A stretch of DNA of 64,000 nt, taken from the NCBI GenBank assembly GCA_018292915.2, contig JACVVK020000322.1:1-64000 (forward strand), written 5' to 3'. Position 1 is the stretch's first letter. Each line of letters opens with the position of its first letter. The notes below the pieces were generated by a model. The model saw nothing but the letters and a program-made list of their open reading frames with translations. It searched no databases and was not told the origin of the DNA. This document shows, in pieces, positions 46,483-57,656 of the stretch. A program made the position numbers and the translations under genes. Origin of the DNA: Batillaria attramentaria (taxonomy: Eukaryota; Mollusca; Gastropoda; Batillariidae).

Positions 46483-49400
46483 GGGGGTTCAAGCGTCATC
46501 GTGGTTTGAATAACTTCTGAACGTTGAACGTAAGCACAGCAGGAGGTGCAGCAATCGCTTTGAAATACGACGTCACACATGATGCACAAAGCACAAAGCA
46601 GCCACATTTCCGTATAAAATATGCTGAATACATTTTTTTTTCATCTGTCTTTTTAGCGAGCATGAGCATGAATAACTTACAATAAAGAGTGTGTGATGTA
46701 CGTTACAAGGTTTTTTTTTTTCAGTTCAAGCTTGAAAAAGTAGAAGAGGAGCAGGTGTACGTGAGTAAAAGGGTATTCCCCGTTGAGCTGAAATTTGGGG
46801 GAATAAAGTGAACTTAACTGACACTCACTCACCCATGAGAGAGAGAGAGAGGGAGAGAGAGAGAGAGAGAGAGTACTGCTATCGACCTATGCTATGGGCA
46901 TTTTGCACATTGCTCATGTACACAAATGCACGTATATTCAATTACATACCGAGGCCGGTATCATCATAAGCAGTCGTATACGGTGAAATCAAAACGTAAG
47001 GTTTACTTTACAAGTTATGTGCCGTGCAGATTTTGGCAGATTTTTCTTGTTTGTTATGTGTTTTGGGTGGGTTTGTTGTTGTTGTTGTTGTTGTTTTACG
47101 GTGTTCAGGCTATGGTGCTCCGTTGTGACAGTTTGACGCCGGAGTAAAATTATGCATTTATGTCATCCTTCACTGACAAACAGCTTAAAGATAATGAATA
47201 ATCAAATAGGACTGTAGAAAGACTTTGTATTAATAGACGGCTACACTCGGCAAGTCCTGTGACCACAGCCCCGCCCCTTTACTCTCGGCCGTGTATTGGC
47301 AAAACACAGTACGTTCACTTTACAGAAAATGGGGGTGATTTCAAGATGAAAGAGACTGACGTAATCGTCTGTGTCTACAAATGACGTCTATGGACTTACT
47401 GCTTCCTTTTCACGTTTCTGTCAAATCAAACTACACGTGCATGTTTCTTTTTAGTGTCTGACAAGAAAAGCCTGCCAGCCATGTGTTGTGCTCATTATGC
47501 CGCGACTGGGATCGGGACGCGACTGGCCGAATTCTGGAGGATCAGGCCTTTTGAATGACTCTGACAGGAGTGGAGTCGTCTATTGCGATGACAATATCAT
47601 TCACACTGCCTCGTGACACAAAAAAGAGGACTTGCGGTGGTTGTGTTTTGTGTGAAGTGGGCGGCAGCTGAAGCCTGATAGTCGATCGTGTCCGTCCAGC
47701 CGAAACTGAGTTCAACCAGGGACTTACATAGAACCCTGGTTCAACTGATAAAACTCGGCATGACGCAAGGACGAACATCACGGAATATGGTGACTAAATA
47801 CTTTTCTAGGTCGACTATCGGAAGTGCGATAATGTCAAGTGTCCGCCACAGTGAACACAAATATGTAAGTATATATCCACGCATATTTCATCAGCACGCT
47901 GCACATATCCAAATAAGGAAAGTGTGCACTTCTCTAACGTGATTTTGGATCAGAAAAGCGCAGAGGCACCTTTTTTTTCTCCTACATCATAGGCTGGGCA
48001 AACTGTTCCCACGCAAAGCTCTGCAGGGCCCGTATGTAAAAGTCGAGGTTAATTTAACCCACGGCTACAGACCAACCCAGACTAGGACAAAAGACACCCA
48101 AAAGCAAAATTAAATATAAAAAAAGGAAGCGAAGAAAGGAAGGAAAAAAATCTTATAACGGCTCAGGCACCTTCCTGGAATGGGCCCGCTTCCTGATTTA
48201 AAACAAAAAACAACAGAAATTTAACCCTAGAGCTAGGCGGTTTAGTTCGAGGTTAGACTCTAACCCGGGGCTAAAAGCCCTAACCTCGACTATTACATAC
48301 GGGCCCTGATGAGTTCACTGATGTGAAAATCAGTAGCCCGTGACTGCCGAACAGGATTTCAAAATTGATAACAGTCAACGGGTACAGTTTGACACCATTG
48401 CTAGGAATCCATAAAGGATTTCAGCTGAACTGCAAGCCCAGCCTTGACGTACCTTGTCCAAAAATTAAAGCGATTTGTTTGTTGGACTGCTTTACACTTT
48501 GTAGCAGTCCATATGAAAGGCTGTCCATTCTACTTCTAATACTGTGACAGATTTTTGGTTCAGTCTGATGCAATTACTAAGTCTCCGATAGAAGAACACA
48601 TACAGCTCGAATGCAAGTCTGAAAAGAATGCGGGCTGACATATGCGCATAAAGAAGAAAGTGTGGGTCTATATGGACCCACGACGTGTTGTAAAGGTGTA
48701 GTGACACCACTGGCGTCTTCATGCAGTAAGGCCAAGCCAGTACATCATGCATACTTTCTATCAATGTTCGTCACTGCAGTGGTGCAATGAACACAAGAGC
48801 GTGCGGTATGCATGAGTACAAATATGGAGAAACCTGTGTCAACTAACGCTATGACGCCGAAGCTAGGAAACAACCCCCCACATCTAGGAATCCCCCTTAC
48901 CTCCCTCTCCCCCACCCGCGAACACCACCACTTTCCTTTGCTGACTTCCTTGTATATCTGCCCCAAATTCAACCTCACTTTACGGGAGTTTTAATGTTTA
49001 AGAATCTCTCTGGATTTGCTCACGTGGTCTGACGAAAGCCAAGGGCAAAGATATAACGCTACTGATATAGAAAAAAAAAGAAAGAGTACAACGTGTGGGC
49101 AGGAATATGGTTGGATTTTTCCTTCCCATATCGAGTCTAATTCATGTGCAGACTCGTTTGCGGTGCCTGTCTCGCCTTCGTGTACACACGCACGCACAAA
49201 CATCAAGTGTGCACGCTAAAAATCCCACGTTCATCTTTCGAAGAAGAGTAGGCTGTGGCCGGTGGCGTGGTAAACAGAAATACTGTCGCACGCACCAGAG
49301 TGAATAGCAGGGTGGAGGTTTGCACACAAAGTAGCGCTTAACGGCAGCAGGCTTTCACTGCTTCGTCCTCCAGCCCTGCGGCGCCGTGAGCATTTCAGCA

Positions 49401-52024
49401 GAGATGGATATGTGCGCCGAGGAGAAGTCTACCATACCATACCATACCATACCATACCATATGGGTAAACCTGACAAGATATGCTTTCTTGCATGCGCAC
49501 TGTCCGGCTTTACGCAACGTAACTGTTCCAGTCAAATCAAAATACTACAACTACGACTGTCACTACTACTACCACCACAAGAACAGCGGCTACAAATACA
49601 TCTACCTCTGACTACCACAACTACCACTGTAATTCTACTAACACTTAATACACCTACTACTCTCCAAATCACCACAACTGATCTGCACTTTTAGACAACA
49701 AATATATAGGTCTTCACTTGTATCCGCGGGAACTATACTCGGACCAATGTCTTGGCTGACAGTAGAAGTACATGTAATGGGCATTTGTCGTAAATATTTT
49801 CTACCGTCAGTGGTGCAGCAATGATAGGACATATCAGTGTCCGCCTTGGTATAAGAACGTAATCGGAAAGTTTGAGAATAAATCGAAGCGGATATGGACC
49901 CCTGCATACACAGCGCTCCCCTCGTGTGCAATGTTTGTATGTAATTTCCTGGCTAAAACTCCTTCTGCACACTAAAATGACGTAAACTGACGCGCGTAAT
50001 GATTAAGAAGTCACGTACATCTACTGACTATTGGAATCCCAATTGACCGACCTTACAAGAGGCACACAATCGGTCTTTCATTATACAGATTCTATCTGAA
50101 GTTTTCTCATCAGTTTATTCCGAGCATCAGATGCCGTTCCGAGAACATGCAAGGCCCGGCACATGAACATACTAAACAACAGGAAGACTCCGTCTCCCCC
50201 ACTGCCGCGCCATCGGTAACGTCACGTACAGTAATTATCATTCCTGTTCCTAACCACTGACGGTCTGCTCTTTGTGACCTCAAAGACTGAATCATTACGT
50301 CACCGTCTATGTATATCTATCACGACGAAGATAAACTGCTGTTGATGATGACTCACCGACGATTCAGTCTGTTCCCAAGGACACAGCTGTCACAGTCATG
50401 GATACAGTGCGCATGCACGCACGAACGCGGCTATAGGCGTGCAGTCGCTTCTCCGGAAAGAAAATACTCTGCTGTTTCCCGATCTGCCGGCGTGTCAGCT
50501 TTCTGTATAGTAACAATTAACAACCGTCAGCGTAGATGGTTTACCTACTTATGAAACTGTGGCCGCTTGTCGGAAAACGAAACTAAAATAATTAAGTAGG
50601 ACAGCGTCACTAAGGCTCAGATGGTATAGTTCGCCCGTTACGGGGGGTGCAAATGTACACCACTCATGTGCAGGAGGAGCAAATAAACTCCAGTCATCCA
50701 CTAACGGGGGCGACTGTATCCCCCCTAACGCGGGAGGGGGTGGAAATGTACTCCGGGGTCTGGCGAGGTGAAGTCACGTGGCCGCTAACTTCGTTCTACG
50801 ACTTAACTTTATGCGAAATATCGACGGAATTGACTGGTAGGCCTACACATTTGCACCCCCTAACGGGCGAACTATACCAATTGAGCGTCACTAAGTGTCT
50901 GTAGTCTCTTCTGCTGTCGTGTTTCGTCTTCCTTGAAATAATATCTGATGACCCCTCATCCTTATTAAGTAACTCTTCCCCCCCCTTCCCCCTCGACTCC
51001 CCCGCCCAAACAAACATTACTAAAAGGCAAGCCTTGTCTTAGGCCGGCTGGTAACGGTAGAGTGAACACAGAAACCGCAAACGGAAGTGCTTCTGCGACA
51101 TTGCCATTAATTTTTTTTTTAATTATCATTTTTTTTGTTTTTTTTTTGTTTTGGCTTCCGATTATCCTACTGTTAAGACCGAATAAGAGTGGTTCTTTCA
51201 GTTTTTTAAAGTGCTTTTTGTTTCAAGGGAGGGGTGGATGGGGAATGGGGGGGGGGGGGAACTAGTAGTAAACTGACTAACATAAGCATGACAGAATGCA
51301 AAGCAACAGTATCTGCAGCTTCCGGTTTTCGACAAATCAATCAACAGCACGCCTATTTCCACTAACTTCCACTGTAACAATTTAAGTGCAACTAAGGCAG
51401 TGACTAAGCTGGACCGATATGTTCACAAGGCAAAGGGCAGTAGGTTTTTCTCACAGAAAACAAAGAAGTTACTTATTACCGTTTGATGTATATCTTCATT
51501 GTTGCCGGCCTTGGCAATGCTTGTCCTGCTGACACAGGAAACTGCACTGCACGCGTTTGGTGGGGGGGGGGGGGGGTGGAGGTGGGGGGAGAACAGGGGG
51601 CAATAATGAGTAGCAAGGTCACACTGATTCAGCATGTTCCTGGTACACGTACTTAGGTGTTTTTCGTGGACGTGCTCAATTAGCGAGCCATATTAGGTTC
51701 AACGGTCAGCCACTGACTGACCCACATCTGTACAGGGTAGCAACAACGTTGCATTTGAGGACATACATGTATAATTATATCTGACTCCCTCCCCCCCACC
51801 TCCCCTGGAACCATGTAGCTATACACTGAAACACTCCCGCACTTCCCAAACGCCCTGTCATCGCATCAAAAGAAAGAAAGACAAAAAGTGACTTCAGTTT
51901 AAAGACTTATACGCGAACATTGATCTTCTGAGGAAATATTCACCACTACTGCAAAACGCGGACTTGATCTCCATCAACTGATGGGCTTGCACAAGCGTTC
52001 ATGCCAAAAAATTTTATCTGTTTT

Positions 52025-52056
<32 letters not shown>

Positions 52057-52585
52057 GGGGACCCGGGAAAGCCGACTGGTAGAGCGTTGAACTCTCAATG
52101 GTCGGGTTATGAGTTCGAATCCCGGCTGTGGCCAAATATTATTTTGTGCAGGCCTTTTTTCTCGTTGCCACGTCTTTGATATCACCCTTACGTGGTGGAA
52201 AAGGACGTTAAACCCTTAAACACTCAGCCCCGCCCTCTCTCTCCCTCTCTCTCTTCGTATGTGGTGAAAAAGGACGTTAAACCCCAAACACCCCCCACCC
52301 ACCCCTCTCTCTCTCTCTCTCTCTCTCTTATTTGCAAGAGAGGTGGAAGTGGTGGAAAAGGACGTTAAACCCTGCACTCTCATGACGTCCTACGCCCATC
52401 CACAGACAGTGAGTCAACGATATTCTGTTTGCAGCAGAGCTGCCTCCGACGCTATAGAACACGCAAGCCGTTCAACACCAGCACATTCCTACAGTATCGA
52501 TCTGGGTTTTCCGACTCTCACCTGTACCATGTACGGCGCAGTTCTACAGTGTCAGTAAGTGCGGCATGCACAGCGGAGGGCACAC

Positions 52586-52656
<71 letters not shown>

Positions 52657-52684
52657 ACGCAAACACGCAAGCACGTACGCGCGC

Positions 52685-52720
<36 letters not shown>

Positions 52721-54846
52721 GTGACATTTACTTGATTTGCACCAGCAGTACTGTCTAGGACAGTATTTCACACTGTGTGTGTGTGTGTGTGGGTAGAGGA
52801 TGGGAGGGAGGGGGGGGGGAGTAAGTCAGAAAAGACAAACTGAATGTAATAGATGACCACAGTCAATAACACACTTGCAATTTCGTAGATTAACGTGGCA
52901 ACCCAAAACAGGTTACTAACTCGGAACACTGTTACTTGTCATAAATTCTAGCGGTTATGGACTCTGCGAAAACTCAATCTATTCCCACCCAACCCCTCCC
53001 AACCCCCCTCCCCCTCCACTTCGACACACCACCACCCACACTTCCTTCGATCATAGATGTCAAGACAAGGATATCATTCCCTGTGTAACTGCAATATTTA
53101 TACCAGTGTAAGTTCTCGTTTCCTTCCGTGTCTTCTCAACAATTAGGTCAACGGATACACGTCATCATGGTACTGACATGTACTTAGTTTCGTCACAAGG
53201 AGCGACAAACTAGGACCGGTACTCTGGACAGCCAACGATTTTTCAGAAACTGGCGAGAGTCATTGATCCTGCATGGGCTTTTGTTTGAGCTGACAGCGCA
53301 TTTTTTGTTCGAAAAAGGAAGAAAATGGGAAGCCGAACCAGATGCCTCGAAAGTGACCCCCCCCCCCCCCAACCTTCCCCGTTCTCTCCAAGCGTCACAA
53401 AAGTGGGACGCTTTACAACAAAAATGGATTTTTAAAGTACAAATATTGCCGGTTAATGTGTTTCTTTGTTCACAGAATGTTATGTGTTTCGCAACACCCC
53501 TTTAGTTTAACATGTTTGGTCGAGCTACAGGCCAGTGAGCCAGCCAATACAATTTGAGTATAAAACGGTTAAGGTCATTGCGTGCCAATATGCATCCGAT
53601 ACCAGACAACTTGCATGTTTTCCATACAAATGCTTCAAACTAAGGAAAACCCCGCGAGCAAAGATTGTTTTATGCTTATTTGGCTCGCTAAAACAAGATG
53701 TACTATGGCGGAAAATTGTAGTGCAGATAAGATGCACAGATACACGCTGAATCTTCGAACCAGGTTTAGTTAGCGTTGGTGTAAATATTTCACCGTCTGA
53801 AACTCCAGGAACAGTTGACGGTAAACATGTATAAAATGAATTTCGCATTTTCTGGGTCTGCAGTATGGAACTGACTGTTATAGCACTTTAGCAAGGATAA
53901 GATCCACGGGAGACAGGTGTCTCCGCCTACTTGACTACGACTCGGAAAAAATATGCAATTTCGTAAATTCTTTCATAAAGATAAAGTGCATCGTTAGCAT
54001 TTTCTGGGTCTGCAGTATGGAACTGACTGTTGTAGTACTTCAGCAAGGATAAGATCTACGGGAGACAGGTGTCTCCGCCTACTTGACTACGACTCGGGAA
54101 AAATATGCAATTTTGTAAATTCTCTCAGGAAGATAAAGTGCATTGTTTGCATTGCAAGTACTTCATAGCTACTGCGAACCAAAAAAGGTCGGTCGGTGTA
54201 TGTAGGCCAGTATAATTACAATTATCCCGTCATTTCCGTGAAGGGAAGTTCAGTACAAAGCCACTCTCTGAGCAGCCACTTGTGTTGCAAACCACTCTTG
54301 TAACATACACTGTGACATTATGCGAACACTTCACTTGCCTGAATGCACATGTGAGGATAGCCATTAGCCACTTCATCCGGTTTGCTGGTTAACCCTTTCA
54401 AGAAACAGCCGCGAATTAGTCTTTGTGGCTTGCGCGGCTTTAAGCCCTAAAAACTCACTCACTCCTTTCAAGAAATGATCTTGAGATCTGAAGCACAGAT
54501 TGGGTGTATTCAGCTGCAGTGAATACCTTTTGTCGAGTGCCTATCTCGTGCCGTGTAAAACCGGATTTCAACTTTTCAAAGGACACGCCATCAACACCTA
54601 GAGATTTTTAACTACTGACACAGCGGGAAAGGACACCACAGGAAGAAAGCAGTCCCTGTTAAAGCAGGTGTTCCTTAGGGTTGACTGCACAGACAATGAA
54701 AACAGTGTTGCTGTTGTTGCCTGTGTCTGCGCATAACTGGCACGAGACTGGTGTTTGCATTCTGTTCAGTGACATATTTATTTCCAAATTTGCACAAAGC
54801 TCCGGCCGCATGACAAAGAGAGAAAAACACAAACGCATTCATGTGC

Positions 54847-54941
<95 letters not shown>

Positions 54942-55668
54942 CATTCTGATGACCCCCTCTCTCCATCCACCAACCATTTCCCCATTCGACCACCCCTACA
55001 CTCCCACCTCAGATCACATAAACCATCGGCCATCCCCATTTTATGCCCTTTCATACTATTTTCCGTTGATAAGGTGACTGAAAACAAAACAATATCAACA
55101 AACCAAACAAAACCACCAGCACCAATACCCCCCCCCCCACCTCAACACACACACACACACACACATAGCACAACCACACAAAACAATAACAACATTTAGC
55201 AAGAAAATAAGGAACAAGAAATAAACCAAACACACGAACAAACCCAACCAGTGTCTCACAAACACTTCCAGGCATCACAACAAAGCCGGACCTCGAAACT
55301 GTCTTTCCAAACTCACCATAAAGAGCTTCCACCAGCACGTGCACGATGTCCTCGCGCTCCGACTCGCGCAGCACGTGCAGGAGCACAAAGGCCGTGCTGC
55401 CCTCGCTGCGTCCCCACTCATGCAGCATCAGCATCCCCGGGTACTCGTGTCGGATCTGAGCCCTGTGTAAGAGCTCTTCCAGGCGGGAGTTGTCGTTGAA
55501 GCCGAGTTTCTCGGCCACCATCTCCCAACTGCCTGAAGGGGAGCAGGTCACCTGCAGCATGTTGGCCACTTTGTTCAGCACCGTCCTCGGGAGTTTGCGC
55601 ACTAAGGTGGCCAGCAGTTCTGCCGGGAGGTCTTCGATGTTTCTACCGTCCCACGCCCTCGATGCCAT
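37809..55668 (-). CDS. Death domain-SH2 domain adaptor-like protein, complete coding region
   Basis: Coding exons on the minus strand: 55668-55317, 43193-43000, 42586-42326, 41543-40428, 40027-39200, 38976-38885, 38082-37809. All borders are GT-AG and all phases fit, giving 3117 nt (1038 residues plus TGA). Residues about 10-115 form a Death domain and residues about 905-1010 an SH2 domain. The middle is an unrecognised 64-residue segment followed by disordered sequence rich in S, T and P with tyrosine motifs. Death domains assemble receptor-proximal complexes (MyD88, IRAK); SH2 domains bind phosphotyrosine. A cytoplasmic scaffold linking innate-immune or apoptotic complexes to tyrosine-kinase signalling is therefore inferred. 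No kinase, TIR or transmembrane segment was seen. The start ATG at 55668 has A at -3 and G at +4. Other exons could hide in the 12.1 kb first intron, although the direct join is in frame. I do not recognise a named gene. Confidence 0.85.
38480..38605 (+). repeat. 3' end of a dispersed element with (TTGAC)n tail
   Basis: Lies in Death-SH2 intron 6. Ends aataaactttgacttgactt with four TTGAC units; compare 21735-21830. Confidence 0.45.
39032..39113. repeat. (CA)n/(CG)(CA)n microsatellite
   Basis: In Death-SH2 intron 5, between exon 5 and the SH2 exon 6. Confidence 0.95.
40191..40252. repeat. (CA)n microsatellite
   Basis: In Death-SH2 intron 4, followed by a CAAAAA-rich stretch to 40385. Confidence 0.95.
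41556..41604. repeat. (AAAAT)n pentanucleotide repeat
   Basis: About ten units just upstream (minus strand) of Death-SH2 exon 4, within 15 bp of its acceptor site. Confidence 0.95.
42037..42206 (-). repeat. tRNA-derived SINE, copy 5 (Death-SH2 intron 3)
   Basis: Full-length in reverse orientation: the plus strand reads tail first (gttcagcgtcctttttcacc), then cattcgaactcacgac and ctctaccattcggccatc, the complements of the B and A boxes. Confidence 0.85.
42822..42884. repeat. (CA)n microsatellite
   Basis: Followed by an AAG-rich tract (42885-42905), in Death-SH2 intron 2. Confidence 0.95.
43000..43193 (-). other. Exon 2 of the Death-SH2 gene: short unrecognised beta-rich segment
   Basis: Encodes 64 residues including ELYVMNLSVMIIADDEGQ, RFLRIRTEKSAPLYASLENV and PGVYYYDIVGPKLTINWE. 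Hydrophobic alternation suggests beta strands. It follows the Death domain without a linker, so it may extend that domain or be a separate small module. I could not match it to a PTB, DBB, TIR or Ig fold by eye. Confidence 0.7.
43379..43448. repeat. (CA)n microsatellite
   Basis: Near the exon 2 end of the 12 kb intron. Confidence 0.95.
43809..43895. repeat. (GT)n(GCGT)n microsatellite
   Basis: Continues into GA/GACA repeats to about 43942 and a C homopolymer at 43989-44010. Confidence 0.95.
44271..44691. mobile_element. TIR element with 9-bp target duplication, copy 1
   Basis: Starts GCTCATTTGGTATAGTTCGC and ends with its complement (...GCGAACTATACCAACTGAGC). It is flanked by perfect 9-bp repeats CTAAATAAC (44262-44270 and 44692-44700). 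A 9-bp duplication points to the Mutator (MULE) superfamily; Merlin (8-9 bp) is the alternative. The 421-bp interior has GTGCAAATGTA-type subrepeats and no coding frame. Confidence 0.85.
46111..46268 (-). repeat. tRNA-derived SINE, copy 6 (Death-SH2 intron 1)
   Basis: Full-length reverse copy with gatacgaactcacgacc and ctctaccattcggctgtc. Its 5' end (right side) directly joins a long (GA)n tract, which is (CT)n in the element's own orientation. Confidence 0.85.
46269..46482. repeat. (GA)n/(GACA)n tract
   Basis: Directly adjoins the 5' end of the SINE at 46111. Confidence 0.9.
48024..48308. mobile_element. TIR element (CAGGGCCCG family), copy 2
   Basis: Termini CAGGGCCCGTATGTAAAAG and CAGGGCCCGTATGTAATAG (complement of the right end) continue into TCGAGGTTA on both sides, about 27 bp of terminal repeat with one mismatch. 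The terminal motif would fit hAT, but no 8-bp duplication is visible, so the superfamily is undecided. Confidence 0.75.
49264..49440. repeat. Dispersed repeat family R2, copy B (Death-SH2 intron 1)
   Basis: Same direction as copy A. Its end runs into an (ACCAT)n microsatellite (49433-49461), apparently expanded from the terminal ACCATACC. Confidence 0.85.
50615..50886. mobile_element. TIR element with 9-bp target duplication, copy 2
   Basis: Same termini as the element at 44271 (GCTCAGATGGTATAGTTCGC ... GCGAACTATACCAATTGAGC), with perfect 9-bp duplication GTCACTAAG (50606-50614 and 50887-50895). At 272 bp it is an internally deleted relative. Confidence 0.85.
52056..52230 (+). repeat. tRNA-derived SINE, copy 7, with repeated tail
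   Basis: Full-length copy preceded by (CT)n. Two extra tail modules (gtggtgaaaaaggacgttaa near 52261 and gtggtggaaaaggacgttaa near 52350) separated by CT runs follow it. This suggests tail duplication or nested insertions. Confidence 0.8.
52586..52720. repeat. (CA)n then (GA)n microsatellites
   Basis: A CA run to 52654, an ACGT-containing spacer, then a GA run. Confidence 0.95.
53845..54148. repeat. 152-bp tandem duplication
   Basis: Two copies (53845-53996, 53997-54148), both starting gcattttctgggtctgcagt, differ at scattered positions. Part of the unit (tagcaaggataagat...gagacaggt) resembles 10310-10335, suggesting origin from a dispersed element. Confidence 0.88.
54849..54940. repeat. 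(GT)n(GA)n microsatellite
   Basis: About 30 GT units followed by about 15 GA units, in Death-SH2 intron 1. Confidence 0.95.
55317..55668 (-). other. Exon 1 of the Death-SH2 gene: Death domain
   Basis: The six-helix Death pattern is visible: DLPAELLATLVRKLP, LNKVANML, the core tryptophan in SWEMVAEKLGF, RLEELLHRAQ, the second tryptophan in MLMLHEWGRSEGSTAFVLLHVL, and SEREDIVHVLVEALY. The W...LAE.LGF...W......V..L.. spacing is closest to MyD88/IRAK/Tube-type Death domains, judged from memory. The exon ends in phase 1 at TAT G|gtgagt. Confidence 0.85.
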
Positions 55669-56299
55669 GATGCTGAAATTTCACTGCCGCTCTGTTAAGA
55701 ACAAGGGGGTGGCCCCTGCCATTGTCTTTCTTTTCGGTGCAACTGGTTGTTTTCGAATGTTACGACCGAACTTTCCAGATGAACACAAGATTGGTAAATA
55801 GTCTTGATACGATTCTGTACCTGTTCCAGTGGACACTTGGCGTTTATATGCTTGTGGATAAGTCACTGAAATAAAGAAGAAAAGAGGAATAAGTTAAGCT
55901 ACGTCAAGCTGCTTATTGATTACTAGAATGCGATTAGTGTGTTTGACTCTGCAAGAATTAGATATTTCAAACACACAGAAAAGAAAAGTAGCAAAAGAAA
56001 GTCTACAACCCACTGATTATTTTTTATGCTAAAGCAGCAACAAGTGGCCAGTTAAGAATCTACAACTAACCTTAAACTTGCCTGTAAAGTTTGCGCTGCA
56101 CAGATGATTTAACTCAATCACATGAACAACAGGAAAACTACACGAGAGGAAAGAAATAAAGGACACACAAAGTGACTACTTTAAAAAAAAAATCACAACG
56201 AACCGTACTAAACCTGCAATGTGAAGTACTAGTAAATTGAGTCACTTTGATGATTCAACTCATTCAAACCAACAGCAGCGAAAAAGTCACGACAGGAGG

Positions 56300-56467
56300 G
56301 TGGGTGGGTGTTTGGGAGTTTAACGTGCTTTTCCACCACGTATGGGTGATATCAAAGACGGGACAACGCGAAAAAGTCCAGCACAGATATTTGACCCCAG
56401 CCGGGATTCGAACTCACGACTCGAGCATACAGAGTACAACGCTCTACCATTCGCCTATCCCGGCTCC
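56300..56467 (-). repeat. tRNA-derived SINE, copy 8
   Basis: Full-length reverse copy upstream of the Death-SH2 gene: tgtttgggagtttaacgtgc, then gattcgaactcacgac and ctctaccattcgcctatc. Confidence 0.85.
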
Positions 56468-57537
56468 AGACACGACAGGAAAAATTCAAGGCGTGGCAAC
56501 AGCTGGTGCACGATGCAATGCTAGCCGAATTCTACACACACGAGTTCTGACTCTACCAAGCACCGTAATCACTAGCGTGTAAGGAATGCTGGATCAATAC
56601 GGCATCGCGGTGGCCGCCAGGTAAAAACGCTGCAATGCACTTCTGGATGACTCAAAACCTGACCCAACACGCACCACGCGCATTTAAATACTCAAAAAAC
56701 AATAAAGAGGTCAGAATGGGTGGTACGAATTATTACCTGAGATAAAAATGAAATTGTTATTGTATGTGTCTCAGTCAGGTCTTATGTCAGTACTGGTCGT
56801 TGTGTCGTGGAGGTCCGCGATGACAGGTGAAAAAAAAAGGGGGGGGGGGGGCGGTCGGAATTACAAGCGGGAATGATCGTGAGTTGCTGCACAGACATAA
56901 AAGGTCTACATAATTACAGTATCTCACACTTGGTCATAAGAAAGGAAGGCTGTGCGCTTCACGCCTGACACAAGAACTTTTTTTTTTTTTTTTTTATGCA
57001 TTTAGCCTTTACTTCCGCAATGTTTACTAGTATTTAACGGAGGTCACAAACCCGAAGTTCCTGTATGCTAAGAAACTTCCTACCAAAGTCGAAGTTAACA
57101 AACTTTTCCGCCGACCCCGCCGTACAAAACTGTGATTGACTTAATGTGTACACACACGCGACCCAAATGTGTAAAGTTAAGAAACCACCACAACACGGCG
57201 GGGTACGACAATGTAGTGTTGTTGTTGTTGTTGTTTAATACAGCCATCTTGAGTTTTACGTTGAGGGGGAAAAAAAACAAAAAAACTCAGTACTCAGTCT
57301 CAACATTTACTAGAGAGAGTGCCACCCAAACAATTTTAAATCAGCATCCGAGAATCATTCAGAAACTACTCAAACGTGTTACACTTAAAAAAATGAAAAA
57401 AAAAAAAAAACTGACACAAGAACTGTTACGTCTGAAATCATGCTATGACAAATGCGGTGGTCTCCTGCTTACGAAACATGAAGAGGATATATGGCACGGG
57501 CAGGGAGGGTGGTCAAAGGTAGTGGTGGTGGCAGCGG

Positions 57538-57575
57538 AGGCAGGTGGTGGTGGTGGTGGTGGTGGTGGTGGTGGT

Positions 57576-57641
<66 letters not shown>

Positions 57642-57656
57642 GGGGGGGGGGGGGGG
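57538..57656. repeat. (GGT)n(GT)n microsatellite and G homopolymer
   Basis: A GGT run, a GT run and a G tract in direct succession. Confidence 0.95.

Larger units (their letters stand above)
43194..55316 (-). other. First intron of the Death-SH2 gene
   Basis: A 12.1 kb intron rich in small elements: microsatellites at 43379-43448, 43809-43895, 46269-46482, 52586-52720 and 54849-54940; two 9-bp-TSD elements; a TIR element at 48024-48308; two SINEs; a repeat at 49264-49440; and a 152-bp tandem duplication. No additional exon could be supported. Confidence 0.6.

Noticed and set aside
46134..46607. 157-codon minus-strand Ser/Leu/Val-rich frame
   Set aside because: Translation of a (GA)n tract and the adjoining SINE.
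48891..49400. Several 60-90-codon frames around 49 kb
   Set aside because: They overlap repeat family R2 and simple sequence; no similarity to known proteins.
55051..55316. Extension of the Death-domain frame beyond 55317
   Set aside because: A good donor lies at 55316, and the extension translates CA-repeat DNA.
37809..55668. Insulin receptor substrate or Dok protein
   Set aside because: YMDM suggested IRS, but there is no PH or PTB domain, and Death plus SH2 does not fit.
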